64,000 bases of DNA, taken from assembly GCF_020164555.1 (NCBI RefSeq), contig NZ_JAIQZB010000011.1:1-64000 (forward strand). Reading direction: 5' to 3'. How positions within the stretch are numbered: the first letter of the stretch is position 1; each line of letters starts with the position of its first letter. This stretch comes from Salegentibacter lacus. Lineage in GTDB: Bacteria > Bacteroidota > Bacteroidia > Flavobacteriales > Flavobacteriaceae. The notes below the pieces were generated by a model. It searched no databases. It had not been told where the DNA came from and worked only from the letters and a program-made list of their open reading frames with translations. Positions 8,972-17,563 of the stretch are shown in pieces. Position numbers and translations under genes: made by a program.

Positions 8972-9070
8972 AAGTTGTTATGCTTTGTTTTTTATTAGCT
9001 TACAAATATAACAAACTTTAAAAGGAAGAATTATGTAGAAAGACCATTAATTTTTGAGAAATTTCCCCGC

Positions 9071-10147
9071 TTATCTTTTGGCTCTATAAAGCAGGAAAAT
9101 AGCGAGAATACCAAAACTGATATTTGGAAACCAAACGGCAATTAATGGCGAAAAGGTAGACTGCTCTGCCATAGTACCAAAAACCTTATCGAAAAATATA
9201 AAAATGAAGGCCAAAGTGATTCCTACGGCAAGATTAACACCCATTCCTCCACGACGTTTCATAGAAGAGACAGCCACCGCGATAATTGTTAGAATAAATG
9301 CCGAAACCGGGGTGCTCCATCTTTTATAGGCAACCACGAGGTAACGGTTTATATTTCCAGACCCGCGGCGACGTTCTTGTTCAATAAATTCGTTTAATTC
9401 AGTATAATTTAAGGTTTCAGCGATATAAGTTTCAGGAGTAAGTTCATCAAATTCAAACGGAAGAATAGTATCCAGTTTATTTTGATGAAAAATAGAATCT
9501 TCATCCACGCCAACAATGCGCTTATTGACATTCCTTAAAGAATAAGTCGTGTCTTCTGGATTAAATCTTAGACTGGAAGCACTTATTTTAAATTCAAGTT
9601 TATTTCCTTCAAAATGCTCTAAAGTAAAATTTCGAGCCGATTTCCCCAAGGGCTGAAAATGACTGGCATAAATAAACTCATCATCATTTATTTGCCTGTA
9701 AACATCCCTGGTTTCCTGGGTTTCGGTTCCTTTCTTAAGATATTCATATTTAAATTCATTAAAGCCCTTACTGGCTTTTGGAGCAAGAAACATTCCTAGA
9801 ATTAAGGCTAAAATACAAACAATGGTAGCGCCAATAAGATATGGTCTTAAAAACCTCCAAAAAGAAACCCCACTACTTAAAAAAGCTATAATTTCGGTAT
9901 TATTAGCCAGTTTGGAAGTAAACCAAATCACCGATAAAAACAGGAAAAGCGGAAATAATAAATTAGCAAAATAGATTGTAAAATCTACATAATAAAGGGC
10001 CACTTCTATAAAAGGCACTTCATTATCCAATATTTTTCCAATTTTTTCCGCAAGGTTAACCGTAATTCCAATTGGTATAAATAGCAAAAGCATCAGAAAA
10101 AAAGTTCCCAAATAGCGTTTTAATATGTACCAATCTAAAATCTTCAA
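9071..10147 (-). CDS. LptF/LptG family permease
   Basis: 358-aa inner-membrane protein of the YjgP/YjgQ family, the transmembrane half of the LptB2FG ABC transporter that extracts lipopolysaccharide. Three hydrophobic helices lie in about residues 10-120, a periplasmic beta-jellyroll domain follows, and three helices lie at the C-terminus. The motif LDWYILKRYLGTF at the N-terminus is typical. The start is a TTG (10147-10145): the family N-terminus begins exactly there and there is no ATG nearby. That TTG lies 3 bp after the tgt stop, so the two genes are translated as an operon. LptF and LptG cannot be told apart from this alone. Confidence 0.9.
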   Translation of the reverse strand: MKILDWYILKRYLGTFFLMLLLFIPIGITVNLAEKIGKILDNEVPFIEVALYYVDFTIYFANLLFPLFLFLSVIWFTSKLANNTEIIAFLSSGVSFWRFLRPYLIGATIVCILALILGMFLAPKASKGFNEFKYEYLKKGTETQETRDVYRQINDDEFIYASHFQPLGKSARNFTLEHFEGNKLEFKISASSLRFNPEDTTYSLRNVNKRIVGVDEDSIFHQNKLDTILPFEFDELTPETYIAETLNYTELNEFIEQERRRGSGNINRYLVVAYKRWSTPVSAFILTIIAVAVSSMKRRGGMGVNLAVGITLAFIFIFFDKVFGTMAEQSTFSPLIAVWFPNISFGILAIFLLYRAKR

Positions 10148-10150
10148 GGT

Positions 10151-11281
10151 CTAAAGTCTTTTGTCCATTTGTTTTACCATCATATTTTTCCAGCTGGTAA
10201 AATCCCCGGCTAATATATGTTTTCTAGCTTCACGCACCAACCACATATAAAATCCAAGATTATGAATAGTAGCAATTTGCTTGCCGAGAAGTTCATTTAC
10301 GCTAAATAAATGCCTAACATAAGCTTTGCTGTAATCGGTATCTACAAAAGTGGTTCCCATTTCATCTATAGGAGAGAAATCGTCTTCCCACTTTTTATTT
10401 TTAATATTGATCGTACCGTGTGCTGTAAAAAGCATCCCGTTTCGGGCATTTCTTGTAGGCATCACACAATCAAACATATCTACACCCAGCGCAATATTTT
10501 CCAGGATATTTATAGGAGTTCCCACGCCCATTAAATATCGTGGTTTATCTTCCGGAAGAATTTCAGTGACAACTTCTGTCATCGCGTACATTTCTTCAGC
10601 TGGTTCTCCTACTGAAAGTCCGCCAATCGCGTTTCCTTCAGCGCCAACTGAAGCAATATATTCTGCAGATTGTTCTCTTAAATCTTTATAAGTACTCCCC
10701 TGAACTATGGGAAAAAGCGTTTGATTAAATCCATATAAAGGATCTACTTTATCCAAATGGCTCACACACCTGTCTAGCCATCTATGCGTCATATGCATAG
10801 AACGTTTAGCGTATTTATAATCACAGGGATAAGGTGTACATTCGTCAAAAGCCATAATGATATCGGCACCAATAGCACGTTGAATTTCCATCACATTTTC
10901 CGGTGTAAAAACGTGGTAGGAACCGTCTATATGCGATTTAAACTTTACGCCTTCTTCCTTGATTTTTCTTCTTGCAGAAAGTGAATATACCTGGTAGCCG
11001 CCACTATCGGTTAAAATATTTCGATCCCAGTTCATAAACTTATGTAAGCCGCCGGCTTTCTTAAGAATTTCGGTTTGGGGGCGTAAATAAAGGTGATAGG
11101 TATTCCCTAAAATTATATCTGGATTTATTTCTTCTTTAAGTTCCCGCTGGTGTACTCCTTTAACCGAAGCCACTGTTCCCACAGGCATAAATATTGGGGT
11201 TTCAATCTTACCGTGATCGGTTGTAATGGTCCCAGCACGGGCTTTACTACCGGCATCGGTACTCAACAAATCAAATTTCAT
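10151..11281 (-). CDS. tgt: queuine tRNA-ribosyltransferase (zinc cysteines missing)
   Basis: 376-aa enzyme that swaps guanine-34 for the queuosine precursor preQ1 in tRNAs with GUN anticodons. Catalytic residues are present: Asp92 in LTDSGGYQ and nucleophile Asp271 in MFDCVMPTRNARNG. The zinc-binding CxCxxC of the family is replaced: the aligned positions are Gly309, Thr311 and Asp314 in SPIDEMGTTFVDTDYSKAY, while the His ligand (His340) remains. The start is ATG 11281, where MKFDLLSTD begins; the longer reading upstream runs into the promoter. Expected to act with the downstream permease only by operon position. Confidence 0.93.
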   Translation of the reverse strand: MKFDLLSTDAGSKARAGTITTDHGKIETPIFMPVGTVASVKGVHQRELKEEINPDIILGNTYHLYLRPQTEILKKAGGLHKFMNWDRNILTDSGGYQVYSLSARRKIKEEGVKFKSHIDGSYHVFTPENVMEIQRAIGADIIMAFDECTPYPCDYKYAKRSMHMTHRWLDRCVSHLDKVDPLYGFNQTLFPIVQGSTYKDLREQSAEYIASVGAEGNAIGGLSVGEPAEEMYAMTEVVTEILPEDKPRYLMGVGTPINILENIALGVDMFDCVMPTRNARNGMLFTAHGTINIKNKKWEDDFSPIDEMGTTFVDTDYSKAYVRHLFSVNELLGKQIATIHNLGFYMWLVREARKHILAGDFTSWKNMMVKQMDKRL

Positions 11282-11300
11282 AATGCTTTTTAAGTGAGTG

Positions 11301-11333
11301 CAAAGATACTTAAGTAAACTCCCTTTTGGCAAA
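11301..11333 (-). promoter_or_regulatory. tgt promoter
   Basis: TATCTTTG on the minus strand (11301-11308) and TTTG (11330-11333) with a 21-bp spacer match the -7/-33 consensus. The tgt start codon is 20 bp downstream. Confidence 0.7.
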
Positions 11334-11382
11334 CCCAAGTGGCATTAAAATATTTTTTTTTGATTTCGAGACAAACTTAGAG

Positions 11383-11408
11383 CATTTAAATTTCGATTAT
11401 CGAGTAAA
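11383..11408. repeat. TCGAT/TCGAG palindromic repeat, copy 1
   Basis: TTTAAATTTCGATTATCGAG followed by TAAA. Similar sequences occur at 52858-52880 (opposite strand) and 56444-56466, always between genes. The core CGAT-TATCG is palindromic. It lies between the tgt and tkt promoters. Confidence 0.5.
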
Positions 11409-11484
11409 AACCAAATAAAAGAAGTCAAAAAAAGAAATTTGTTAGTTACTTGATTAGTTTTCTTAATAACTGGGAGGCAAGCAC

Positions 11485-11515
11485 TTTGACAAAGCTTTAT
11501 AAAAACCTATTTTTG
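11485..11515 (+). promoter_or_regulatory. transketolase promoter
   Basis: TTTG at 11485-11488, a 19-bp spacer and TATTTTTG at 11508-11515 match the Bacteroidota consensus exactly. The start codon follows at 11553. Confidence 0.8.
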
Positions 11516-11552
11516 TGGCTATTATTTATTTTAACAACACAATTTTACTTTA

Positions 11553-12401
11553 ATGTCAAAAATCAAAGAATTAGAAGATTTTGCTACCCAGGTTCGCCGG
11601 GATATTTTAAGGCAGGTTCATAAAGTGAATTCAGGTCACCCAGGAGGCTCTTTGGGTTGCACCGAATTTTTTACCGCGTTGTATCAGGGCGGAATTATGG
11701 AACACAAACCCGAGTTTAATATGGATGGGAAAGACGAAGATTTATTCTTCCTTTCTAACGGCCATATTTCGCCGGTTTTTTATAGTGTTTTAGCCAGAAG
11801 TGGTTATTTTCCTGTAGATGAATTGAATACTTTTCGTCTTATAGATTCCAGGTTACAAGGACACCCAACAACTCACGAAGGCCTACCGGGTATTCGTGTA
11901 GCTTCAGGTTCACTTGGTCAGGGGATGTCTGTAGCACTTGGTGCCGCACAAGCCAAAAAGCTTAATAAAGATAGTCACTTGATATTCTCACTTCACGGTG
12001 ATGGAGAACTTCAGGAAGGTCAAAACTGGGAGGCTATTATGTATGCCGCTGGAAATAAAGTCGATAATATTATTGCTACGGTAGATCTTAATGGACAGCA
12101 AATTGACGGAAGTACCGAAACTGTTTTGCCAATGGGCAACTTAAAAGCCAAATTTGAGGCTTTCGGCTGGGATGTTATGGAGATTGAAGATGGTAACGAT
12201 ATGCAACAGGTACTTGATGGTTTAACCGAGGCCAAATCCCGCACCGGCAAAGGAAAACCGGTTTGCGTATTAATGACTACAGTAATGGGCAACGGCGTAG
12301 ATTTTATGATGCACACTCACGCGTGGCACGGAAAAGCGCCTAACGATGAGCAGTTGGAAACCGCGCTTTCACAAAACCCGGAAACTTTAGGAGACTATTA
12401 A
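11553..12401 (+). CDS. transketolase, N-terminal subunit
   Basis: 282-aa thiamine-diphosphate-binding half of a two-gene transketolase, which moves two-carbon units between sugar phosphates in the pentose phosphate pathway. It shows VNSGHPGGSLG near the start, the pyrophosphate/Mg segment GDGELQEGQNWEA and FLSNGH. It ends where the single-chain enzyme would continue to the pyrimidine-binding domain, which is the next gene 43 bp downstream. Split transketolases are common in Bacteroidota, archaea and some Firmicutes, so this is not a broken gene. Confidence 0.93.
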   Translation: MSKIKELEDFATQVRRDILRQVHKVNSGHPGGSLGCTEFFTALYQGGIMEHKPEFNMDGKDEDLFFLSNGHISPVFYSVLARSGYFPVDELNTFRLIDSRLQGHPTTHEGLPGIRVASGSLGQGMSVALGAAQAKKLNKDSHLIFSLHGDGELQEGQNWEAIMYAAGNKVDNIIATVDLNGQQIDGSTETVLPMGNLKAKFEAFGWDVMEIEDGNDMQQVLDGLTEAKSRTGKGKPVCVLMTTVMGNGVDFMMHTHAWHGKAPNDEQLETALSQNPETLGDY

Positions 12402-12408
12402 ACATAGA

Positions 12409-12426
12409 TTTCCGCCTTCGCGGAAA
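12409..12426. repeat. short hairpin repeat between transketolase halves
   Basis: TTTCCGC and GCGGAAA form a perfect 7-bp stem with a CTTC loop. The sequence with the following ATGACAA is a familiar intergenic repeat type. There is no T-run, so it is probably not a terminator, though it could stabilise or trim the mRNA between the two subunit genes. Confidence 0.55.
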
Positions 12427-12444
12427 TGACAAAGAAATAAGAGC

Positions 12445-13398
12445 ATGAAAACATATACAGATACAGGAAAGAAAGATACCCGTTCCGGTTTTGGGGATGG
12501 ACTTACCGAGCTTGGAAGAACGAATCCTAATGTGGTAGCACTTTGTGCCGATCTTGTAGGATCACTTAAAATGCAGGATTTTATAGATGAAAATCCTGAG
12601 CGATTTTTCCAGGTAGGAATTGCAGAAGCCAATATGATGGGAATGGCTGCCGGTCTTACCATTGGCGGAAAAATCCCATTTGCAGGAACTTTTGCCAATT
12701 TTGCTACAGGAAGGGTTTACGATCAAATTCGCCAATCTATCGCCTATTCAGGGAAAAACGTAAAGATTTGCGCATCTCACTCGGGAGTGACATTGGGAGA
12801 AGATGGGGCAACCCACCAGATCCTGGAAGACATAGGTCTTATGAAAATGTTACCTGGAATGACGGTAATCAACACCTGCGATTATAACCAGACCAAAGCA
12901 GCAACATTAGCAATTGCCGAGCACGATGGGCCGGTTTATCTTCGTTTTGGAAGACCAAAAGTAGCTAATTTCACTGCTGAAGATCAGAAGTTCGAGATTG
13001 GGAAAGCCGTTCAACTTTATGATGGAGAAGATGTAACTATTATCGCTACCGGCCATTTGGTATGGGAAGCCATACAAGCGGCACAGAAACTTTCAGAAAA
13101 AGGGATTAGCGCCGATGTGATAAATATTCACACGATTAAACCTTTAGATGCTAAAGCCATTATCAAGTCGGTGAAAAAAACCGGTTGTGTAGTTACTGCA
13201 GAAGAACATAACTTCCTTGGTGGACTTGGAGAAAGCGTTGCTCGTACCCTAGCTGAAAATAATCCTGCACCGCAAGAATTTGTGGCCACCCAGGATACCT
13301 TTGGAGAAAGTGGAACACCAGAACAACTTTTTGAGAAATACGGACTTAACGCAGAAGCGATTATTAAAGCCACTGAAAAAGTATTAAAAAGAAAATAA
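12445..13398 (+). CDS. transketolase, C-terminal subunit
   Basis: 317 aa. It carries the pyrimidine-binding domain ([21 protein letters not shown], the catalytic Glu in [15 protein letters not shown]) and the C-terminal transketolase domain (from about residue 185, [14 protein letters not shown]). It pairs with the upstream N-terminal subunit to form the active enzyme. The same operon and a terminator directly after it support a two-gene unit. Confidence 0.93.
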   Translation: MKTYTDTGKKDTRSGFGDGLTELGRTNPNVVALCADLVGSLKMQDFIDENPERFFQVGIAEANMMGMAAGLTIGGKIPFAGTFANFATGRVYDQIRQSIAYSGKNVKICASHSGVTLGEDGATHQILEDIGLMKMLPGMTVINTCDYNQTKAATLAIAEHDGPVYLRFGRPKVANFTAEDQKFEIGKAVQLYDGEDVTIIATGHLVWEAIQAAQKLSEKGISADVINIHTIKPLDAKAIIKSVKKTGCVVTAEEHNFLGGLGESVARTLAENNPAPQEFVATQDTFGESGTPEQLFEKYGLNAEAIIKATEKVLKRK

Positions 13399-13418
13399 AA
13401 CATCTTTTTAATTATCTT

Positions 13419-13456
13419 TAAAGCCTTTGAGAACAAGATTCTTAAAGGCTTTTTTC
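13419..13456 (+). terminator. transketolase terminator
   Basis: AAAGCCTTTGAGAA and TTCTTAAAGGCTTT pair with a short loop and are followed by T6, directly after the transketolase operon. Confidence 0.9.
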
Positions 13457-13520
13457 ATTTTATTAAAAATAAAAGGCACTATTTATGCGTTATCAAAACC
13501 TAACAATAAAACAATCTACT

Positions 13521-14114
13521 ATGAAGAAATTAATGTTTATCGCTGTTTTCTTGTTTTCCTCCATAGGGCTTATGGCCCAGGAAGCAGATTTTGGAATTAA
13601 AGGTGGTTTCAACTATGGAGCTACCGGTGATCTTGAAAGAGAAAGCGCTGCGAACGATTTAGGTGAAATTATAGAAGGAAAAGAAAAATCTGGTTATCAT
13701 ATAGGGCTTTTCAGTCGCTTTGAGATTGTGGGAATTTTTCTTCAGCCAGAATTAATGTTCACACGCTTGAATACCGAATATGAAACTTTCAATTATAAAA
13801 TTGATAAAATAGACGCTCCTATTTTGCTAGGTGTAAATGTTCTTGGTCCTTTAAATATTAAGGCAGGACCTTCTTTTCAATATATACTTAATAACGAACT
13901 TGAAGATACTACGCTAAAAATTGGCGACGTTGAAAAAGATATCACCGTTGGTTACCAGGTTGGTGCTGGCATAAACCTTGGCCGTTTGGGCTTTGATGTA
14001 AGATATGAAGGCGCATTTACCGAAAACACCGCTTTTAGTGAAGAGGCGTCAGATAATTTCTCAATAGATTCAAGACCTTCTCAATGGATCTTGAGTTTGT
14101 CTTACGCTTTTTAA
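13521..14114 (+). CDS. outer-membrane beta-barrel protein (PorT-like)
   Basis: 197 aa. The N-terminus MKKLMFIAVFLFSSIGLMAQ is a signal peptide with a cleavage site after AQ. The rest alternates polar and hydrophobic residues and contains FGIKGGFNYG and VGYQVGAGINLGRLGFDVRYEG, ending in the aromatic LSLSYAF expected of an outer-membrane barrel. It is similar to the small PorT/OMP_b-brl_2 proteins of Bacteroidota. ATG 13521 is preferred to ATG 13485 because it gives a clean signal peptide. Function unknown. Confidence 0.85.
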   Translation: MKKLMFIAVFLFSSIGLMAQEADFGIKGGFNYGATGDLERESAANDLGEIIEGKEKSGYHIGLFSRFEIVGIFLQPELMFTRLNTEYETFNYKIDKIDAPILLGVNVLGPLNIKAGPSFQYILNNELEDTTLKIGDVEKDITVGYQVGAGINLGRLGFDVRYEGAFTENTAFSEEASDNFSIDSRPSQWILSLSYAF

Positions 14115-14159
14115 GTTAAAAGCAACCAAACAGGAAAGTTCTATTCTGTTTAATAAAAA

Positions 14160-14297
14160 AGGAAGAGGTTCAGTAAAAAGACTTTCTTCGTCAAGTTGAA
14201 CTAGTTTCAGCTTCTAGCATGTTTTAAAACAACTTAGATACTGAAACAAGTTCAGGATGACGTTTTTAAAGTTATTTTTTTACTTAACCTCTTTCCT
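14160..14297. repeat. nested inverted-repeat element (CGTCA family), copy A
   Basis: Outer arms: AGGAAGAGGTTCAGTAAAAAG (14160-14180) pairs, with mismatches, with 14275-14297. Inner arms: CGTCAAGTTGAACTAGTTTC (from 14189) pairs with CTGAAACAAGTTCAGGATGA (ending with CG at 14262). Elements with the same CGTCA...TGACG core occur at 47361-47446 and 57870-57937. No coding capacity. It resembles a miniature inverted-repeat element, or serves as a bidirectional transcript end between convergent genes. Confidence 0.65.
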
Positions 14298-14320
14298 ATT
14301 AAAATTACTTAAGCTTTTAC

Positions 14321-15226
14321 TTATTCAAAAGTATCAGGATCTAAATAATCTGGTGTTCCGTTTCCGTTAGAATCTGGAAATTCGAGAGTACCATCTTCAT
14401 TAATAATTATTTCTTCTCGAGTTGGTTTTCCATCACCATCATCATCTGCATCAGCAAAATTTGGCGTTTCATCCTCGTCAGTATCATCGTCCATCACATC
14501 ATTATTTTCATTCAAATCTTCCATCCAGCTAGGAATACCATCTCCATCGTGATCAGTTTCATTTACGCGATATAATTGAACGTTAAAAATAAGTGGACTA
14601 TATGGTGGTATACTGGTTTGTCCACTAGAAAAATACCCAAGACCTGAAGGAAATATAAGAGCGCCAATTCCGTAGTCATCATTAAAATCAACAGTATTAT
14701 CAGGATTAACTTTATAACCTGAAGCTCCTTTAAATTCTACAACTCCTGCAGAAAAACCTTTAATTAGCGTGGTAAGATCAAACCAAATTGGGGTGTTTGC
14801 GTTATCAAATGCACTAAGGTTTAATAATTCTCCGCGGTAACTAACAAGGGTAGAATCGGTGAATTTTGGCTGTTGCCCTTCACCTTCTCTAACTTTTAGC
14901 ACATACATATTATATTCTACATCATTGTTCACCACCGTTTTCATCATTAGGTTTTCTTCTTCAGAAAGTGGTGTTTTATCAGAATTTTCACCGGCTATAG
15001 AATCTATTCTAACCATATAATCAAAATCATCAGAAGGATTTTCAAACTCCTCATAATTATAAAAATGGGTTTCCAGGAAATTATTTATAGAATCTGCATC
15101 AGTCAAAGCCTGTTCTTCGGGGTCTCTTTCCTCAAATTCCGGAGTATTCCTATTGTCATCTTCATCACAGGAAATTAAAGTTAAAGCTGAAATAAGGCTT
15201 AGAATAAAAAATTTGTTTAATCGCAT
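14321..15226 (-). CDS. FKBP-like lipoprotein with calcium-type Asp repeats
   Basis: 301 aa. Lipoprotein signal peptide with lipobox LISC (Cys20) followed by an acidic stretch. The middle (about residues 95-220) matches the FKBP-type peptidyl-prolyl isomerase fold (DSTLVSYRGELLN, ALIFPSGLGYF, IPPYSPLIFNVQLYRV). The C-terminal part has TSP3/EF-hand-like Asp motifs (DHDGDGIPSWMED, ADADDDGDGKPT, DSNGNGTPDYLDPD), which usually bind calcium. It is probably anchored in the outer membrane as a folding factor. Whether the FKBP site is catalytic cannot be judged. Confidence 0.85.
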   Translation of the reverse strand: MRLNKFFILSLISALTLISCDEDDNRNTPEFEERDPEEQALTDADSINNFLETHFYNYEEFENPSDDFDYMVRIDSIAGENSDKTPLSEEENLMMKTVVNNDVEYNMYVLKVREGEGQQPKFTDSTLVSYRGELLNLSAFDNANTPIWFDLTTLIKGFSAGVVEFKGASGYKVNPDNTVDFNDDYGIGALIFPSGLGYFSSGQTSIPPYSPLIFNVQLYRVNETDHDGDGIPSWMEDLNENNDVMDDDTDEDETPNFADADDDGDGKPTREEIIINEDGTLEFPDSNGNGTPDYLDPDTFE

Positions 15227-15306
15227 TGTCTTTATTTTTGGCGCGCAAGATACAATATTCTTGTATTTTTGTTTAAGGATTAACGCAGTTTTAAAGGAGA
15301 GATTTT

Positions 15307-15708
15307 ATGAGAGTTGACAAGTTTTTATGGTGCGTAAGATATTTTAAAACCCGAAGCATTGCTACCAACGCATGCAAGCAGGGAAAAGTGAAAATGGACG
15401 GCAGTAATGTAAAACCATCTAAGGAAGTTTTCCCCAACGATAAACTTACAGTAAGAAAAAACCAGATAGATTACGAAATGGAAGTCATTGACCTACCTCC
15501 AAGCCGGGTGGGCGCAAAACTGGTGAACCTTTATATTGTAGATGTTACTCCTAAAGAAGCATTTGAAAAACTGGAGCTTTTAAAATATTCTAAAGATTAT
15601 TACCGGAAGAAAGGCACCGGAAGACCAACCAAAAAAGATCGTCGTGATATAGACGATTGGTTTGAAAACACAGATACAAATCCTGATGACAAAGATAAAG
15701 AAGCATAG
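15307..15708 (+). CDS. S4-domain RNA-binding protein (Hsp15/HslR type)
   Basis: 133 aa. The S4 RNA-binding domain fills residues 1-60 (MRVDKFLWCVRYFKTRSIAT, CKQGKVKMDG, PSKEVFPND). The tail is basic and then acidic. Hsp15 proteins bind 50S subunits with stalled nascent chains and help recycle them. The start is clear. The next gene starts inside its last 23 bases, so the two form a translationally coupled pair. Confidence 0.9.
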   Translation: MRVDKFLWCVRYFKTRSIATNACKQGKVKMDGSNVKPSKEVFPNDKLTVRKNQIDYEMEVIDLPPSRVGAKLVNLYIVDVTPKEAFEKLELLKYSKDYYRKKGTGRPTKKDRRDIDDWFENTDTNPDDKDKEA

Positions 15709-16291
15709 TTTTTCTTCAGAATTCTGGTCACAACGTTATGAGCAAAACCATACAGGCTGGGATATTGGGGAAATATCTTCCCCACTTAAAAATTATATAG
15801 CCCAGCTTAAAGACAGGGAACTTAAGATATTAATTCCAGGGGCCGGAAATGCTTACGAAGCCGAATATTTATTTCAGCATGGATTTAAAAACGTTTATGT
15901 AGCCGATATTAGCGAAAAACCGCTGAAAAATCTAAAAAACCGCGTTCCCGAATTTCCTGAAGAACAGTTATTACATATTGATTTCTTTGAAATTGAAAAT
16001 TCCTTTGATCTTATTTTAGAACAAACATTTTTTTGCGCGCTTCCGGTAGATGCCAGGCAGAACTACGCCAAAAAATCGGCTGAGCTTTTAAAAGAAAATG
16101 GATTGTTAACCGGCCTACTTTTTAGTTTTCCGCTTACAGAAAATGGCCCTCCTTTTGGAGGAAGCAAAGATGAATATTTAACGTATTTTAGTCAGTATTT
16201 TGAGATAGAAATTTTGGAACCCTGTTACAATTCTATCAAACCAAGGCAGGGAAATGAGTTGTTTTTAAAACTTAGAAAGAAACCAGCTTAA
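15686..16291 (+). CDS. TPMT-family SAM-dependent methyltransferase
   Basis: 201 aa if started at ATG 15686 (MTKIKKHSFSSEFWSQRY); an upstream ATG at 15662 would add 8 residues. The FWSQRYEQNHTGWDIG start, the SAM-binding ILIPGAGNAYEAEYL (Rossmann motif I) and the YVADIS acidic end of strand 2 mark a thiopurine S-methyltransferase-like fold. The natural substrate is unknown; bacterial relatives act on thiols, selenium or tellurium compounds. It overlaps hslR-like gene by 23 bp. Confidence 0.85.
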   Translation: MTKIKKHSFSSEFWSQRYEQNHTGWDIGEISSPLKNYIAQLKDRELKILIPGAGNAYEAEYLFQHGFKNVYVADISEKPLKNLKNRVPEFPEEQLLHIDFFEIENSFDLILEQTFFCALPVDARQNYAKKSAELLKENGLLTGLLFSFPLTENGPPFGGSKDEYLTYFSQYFEIEILEPCYNSIKPRQGNELFLKLRKKPA

Positions 16292-16350
16292 TGCTGAACC
16301 CAATTAGAAACCTGTGATAAATTCCCGTCTGGGATTAAAGTTATAAATAA

Positions 16351-16851
16351 ATGAAAGAACGTGTACTTATTTTAAATCAAGAGCAAATTCAGCATAAAAT
16401 TAAACGTATAGCCTACCAGGTTTACGAGAGTAATATTGATGAAAAAGAAATTATCCTGGCTGGGATTGCCAAAAAAGGTTACCATTTAGCTAACCATTTA
16501 AAGGAAGCTTTAGAAACTATTTCTCCCCTTAAAATTCAGTTATGCGAAGTTCATGTGAACAAGAAAAATCCGTTAGAAGAAATTACCACCTCACTTGAGC
16601 CGAAAGCTTATCAGGATAAATCGGTTATTCTTGTAGACGATGTGTTAAACTCGGGGACTACCTTAATTTATGGCGTGAGACACTTTTTAAATGTTCCTCT
16701 GAAACAGTTTAAAACTGCAGTACTGGTGGACAGAAATCATAAAAAATACCCCGTAAAAGCCGATTTTAAAGGAATTTCCCTCTCAACTTCTTTAAATGAG
16801 TTGGTAGAAGTTTCTTTTGAAGCGAATAACTTTAAGGCAGAACTTTTATAG
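16351..16851 (+). CDS. PyrR-like phosphoribosyltransferase
   Basis: 166 aa. Type I phosphoribosyltransferase fold with the PRPP-binding motif VILVDDVLNSGTTL (about residues 92-105). The length and layout are close to PyrR and uracil/purine phosphoribosyltransferases. No pyr leader or uracil-related neighbour is nearby, so the substrate cannot be assigned. The end overlaps the convergent aroK by 6 bp. Confidence 0.85.
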   Translation: MKERVLILNQEQIQHKIKRIAYQVYESNIDEKEIILAGIAKKGYHLANHLKEALETISPLKIQLCEVHVNKKNPLEEITTSLEPKAYQDKSVILVDDVLNSGTTLIYGVRHFLNVPLKQFKTAVLVDRNHKKYPVKADFKGISLSTSLNELVEVSFEANNFKAELL

Positions 16852-17364
16852 CTTTTCTATAATTTGATCGGCAATAAAGGCAGGTTCCTTTTCGTCTACA
16901 TTTACAGTAATGTCTGACTGGCTGTAATAGTAAGCACGCTCAAAAAGATGTTTTCTTATAAATTCTTCTAAAGCCTCACGGGTTTCCAGGTGACTAATCA
17001 CCGGACGATGAACTTTTTCAAGAAAAAGCCTTTCGGTTAAAGTTTGGATTGAAGCTTTTAAATAAACGGTTTTGGCGTCTTTTTGCTCACAAATTCGTTC
17101 AAAATTATCTCCGTAACAAGGTGTTCCTCCACCTAATGAGATCACCATATCTGAATTATTTTGTAAAATATCATCTAAAATTTGTGATTCCAGTTTTCTA
17201 AAATATAATTCACCCCTGTCTTCAAAAATATCATGTATGCTTTTGCCCTGGATCACTTCTATTTGATCGTCGAGATCTACATATTTGAATTTCAGATTTT
17301 TAGCCAGCTTCTCACCTACCACCGACTTACCCGAGCCCATATATCCAGTTAAAAATATTTTCAT
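16846..17364 (-). CDS. aroK: shikimate kinase
   Basis: 172 aa, standard length. It phosphorylates shikimate at the 3-hydroxyl in aromatic amino acid synthesis. Walker A is FLTGYMGSGKSVVGEKLA (residues 4-21), the shikimate-binding Asp is in YVDLDDQIE, an Arg is in GELYFRKLE, and the GGGTP motif follows. All key residues are present. Convergent with the phosphoribosyltransferase gene. Confidence 0.96.
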   Translation of the reverse strand: MKIFLTGYMGSGKSVVGEKLAKNLKFKYVDLDDQIEVIQGKSIHDIFEDRGELYFRKLESQILDDILQNNSDMVISLGGGTPCYGDNFERICEQKDAKTVYLKASIQTLTERLFLEKVHRPVISHLETREALEEFIRKHLFERAYYYSQSDITVNVDEKEPAFIADQIIEKL

Positions 17365-17489
17365 TGTTAAAGTACTTATTATTAGGAGGATTCAAATCTA
17401 ATATAAATTTATCTCAATTTAGGCTTGAAAAATAAATTAATGAATGTATATTTGCACCCGCATTCGCAAAAAGACGGATGCTTTTTATT

Positions 17490-17562
17490 GATCTGGTAGC
17501 TCAGTTGGTAGAGCATCTCCCTTTTAAGGAGAGGGTCCTGGGTTCGAGCCCCAGCCAGATCA
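17490..17562 (+). tRNA. tRNA-Lys (TTT), copy 1
   Basis: 73 nt. Acceptor GATCTGG pairs with CCAGATC, the D-arm is AGCTCAGTTGGTAGAGC, the anticodon loop CTTTTAA gives TTT, and the T-loop is TTCGAGC. CCA is not encoded. The sequence is identical to copy 2. Confidence 0.98.
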
Positions 17563-17563
17563 C

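Noticed and set aside
12387-12698. 103-codon minus-strand frame across the transketolase junction
   Set aside because: Its end reads CHFREGGN, a typical by-product of an intergenic hairpin repeat, and the rest is antisense to transketolase.
11553-13398. Transketolase broken by mutation
   Set aside because: The split between domains is the normal two-subunit form, each half with its own start.
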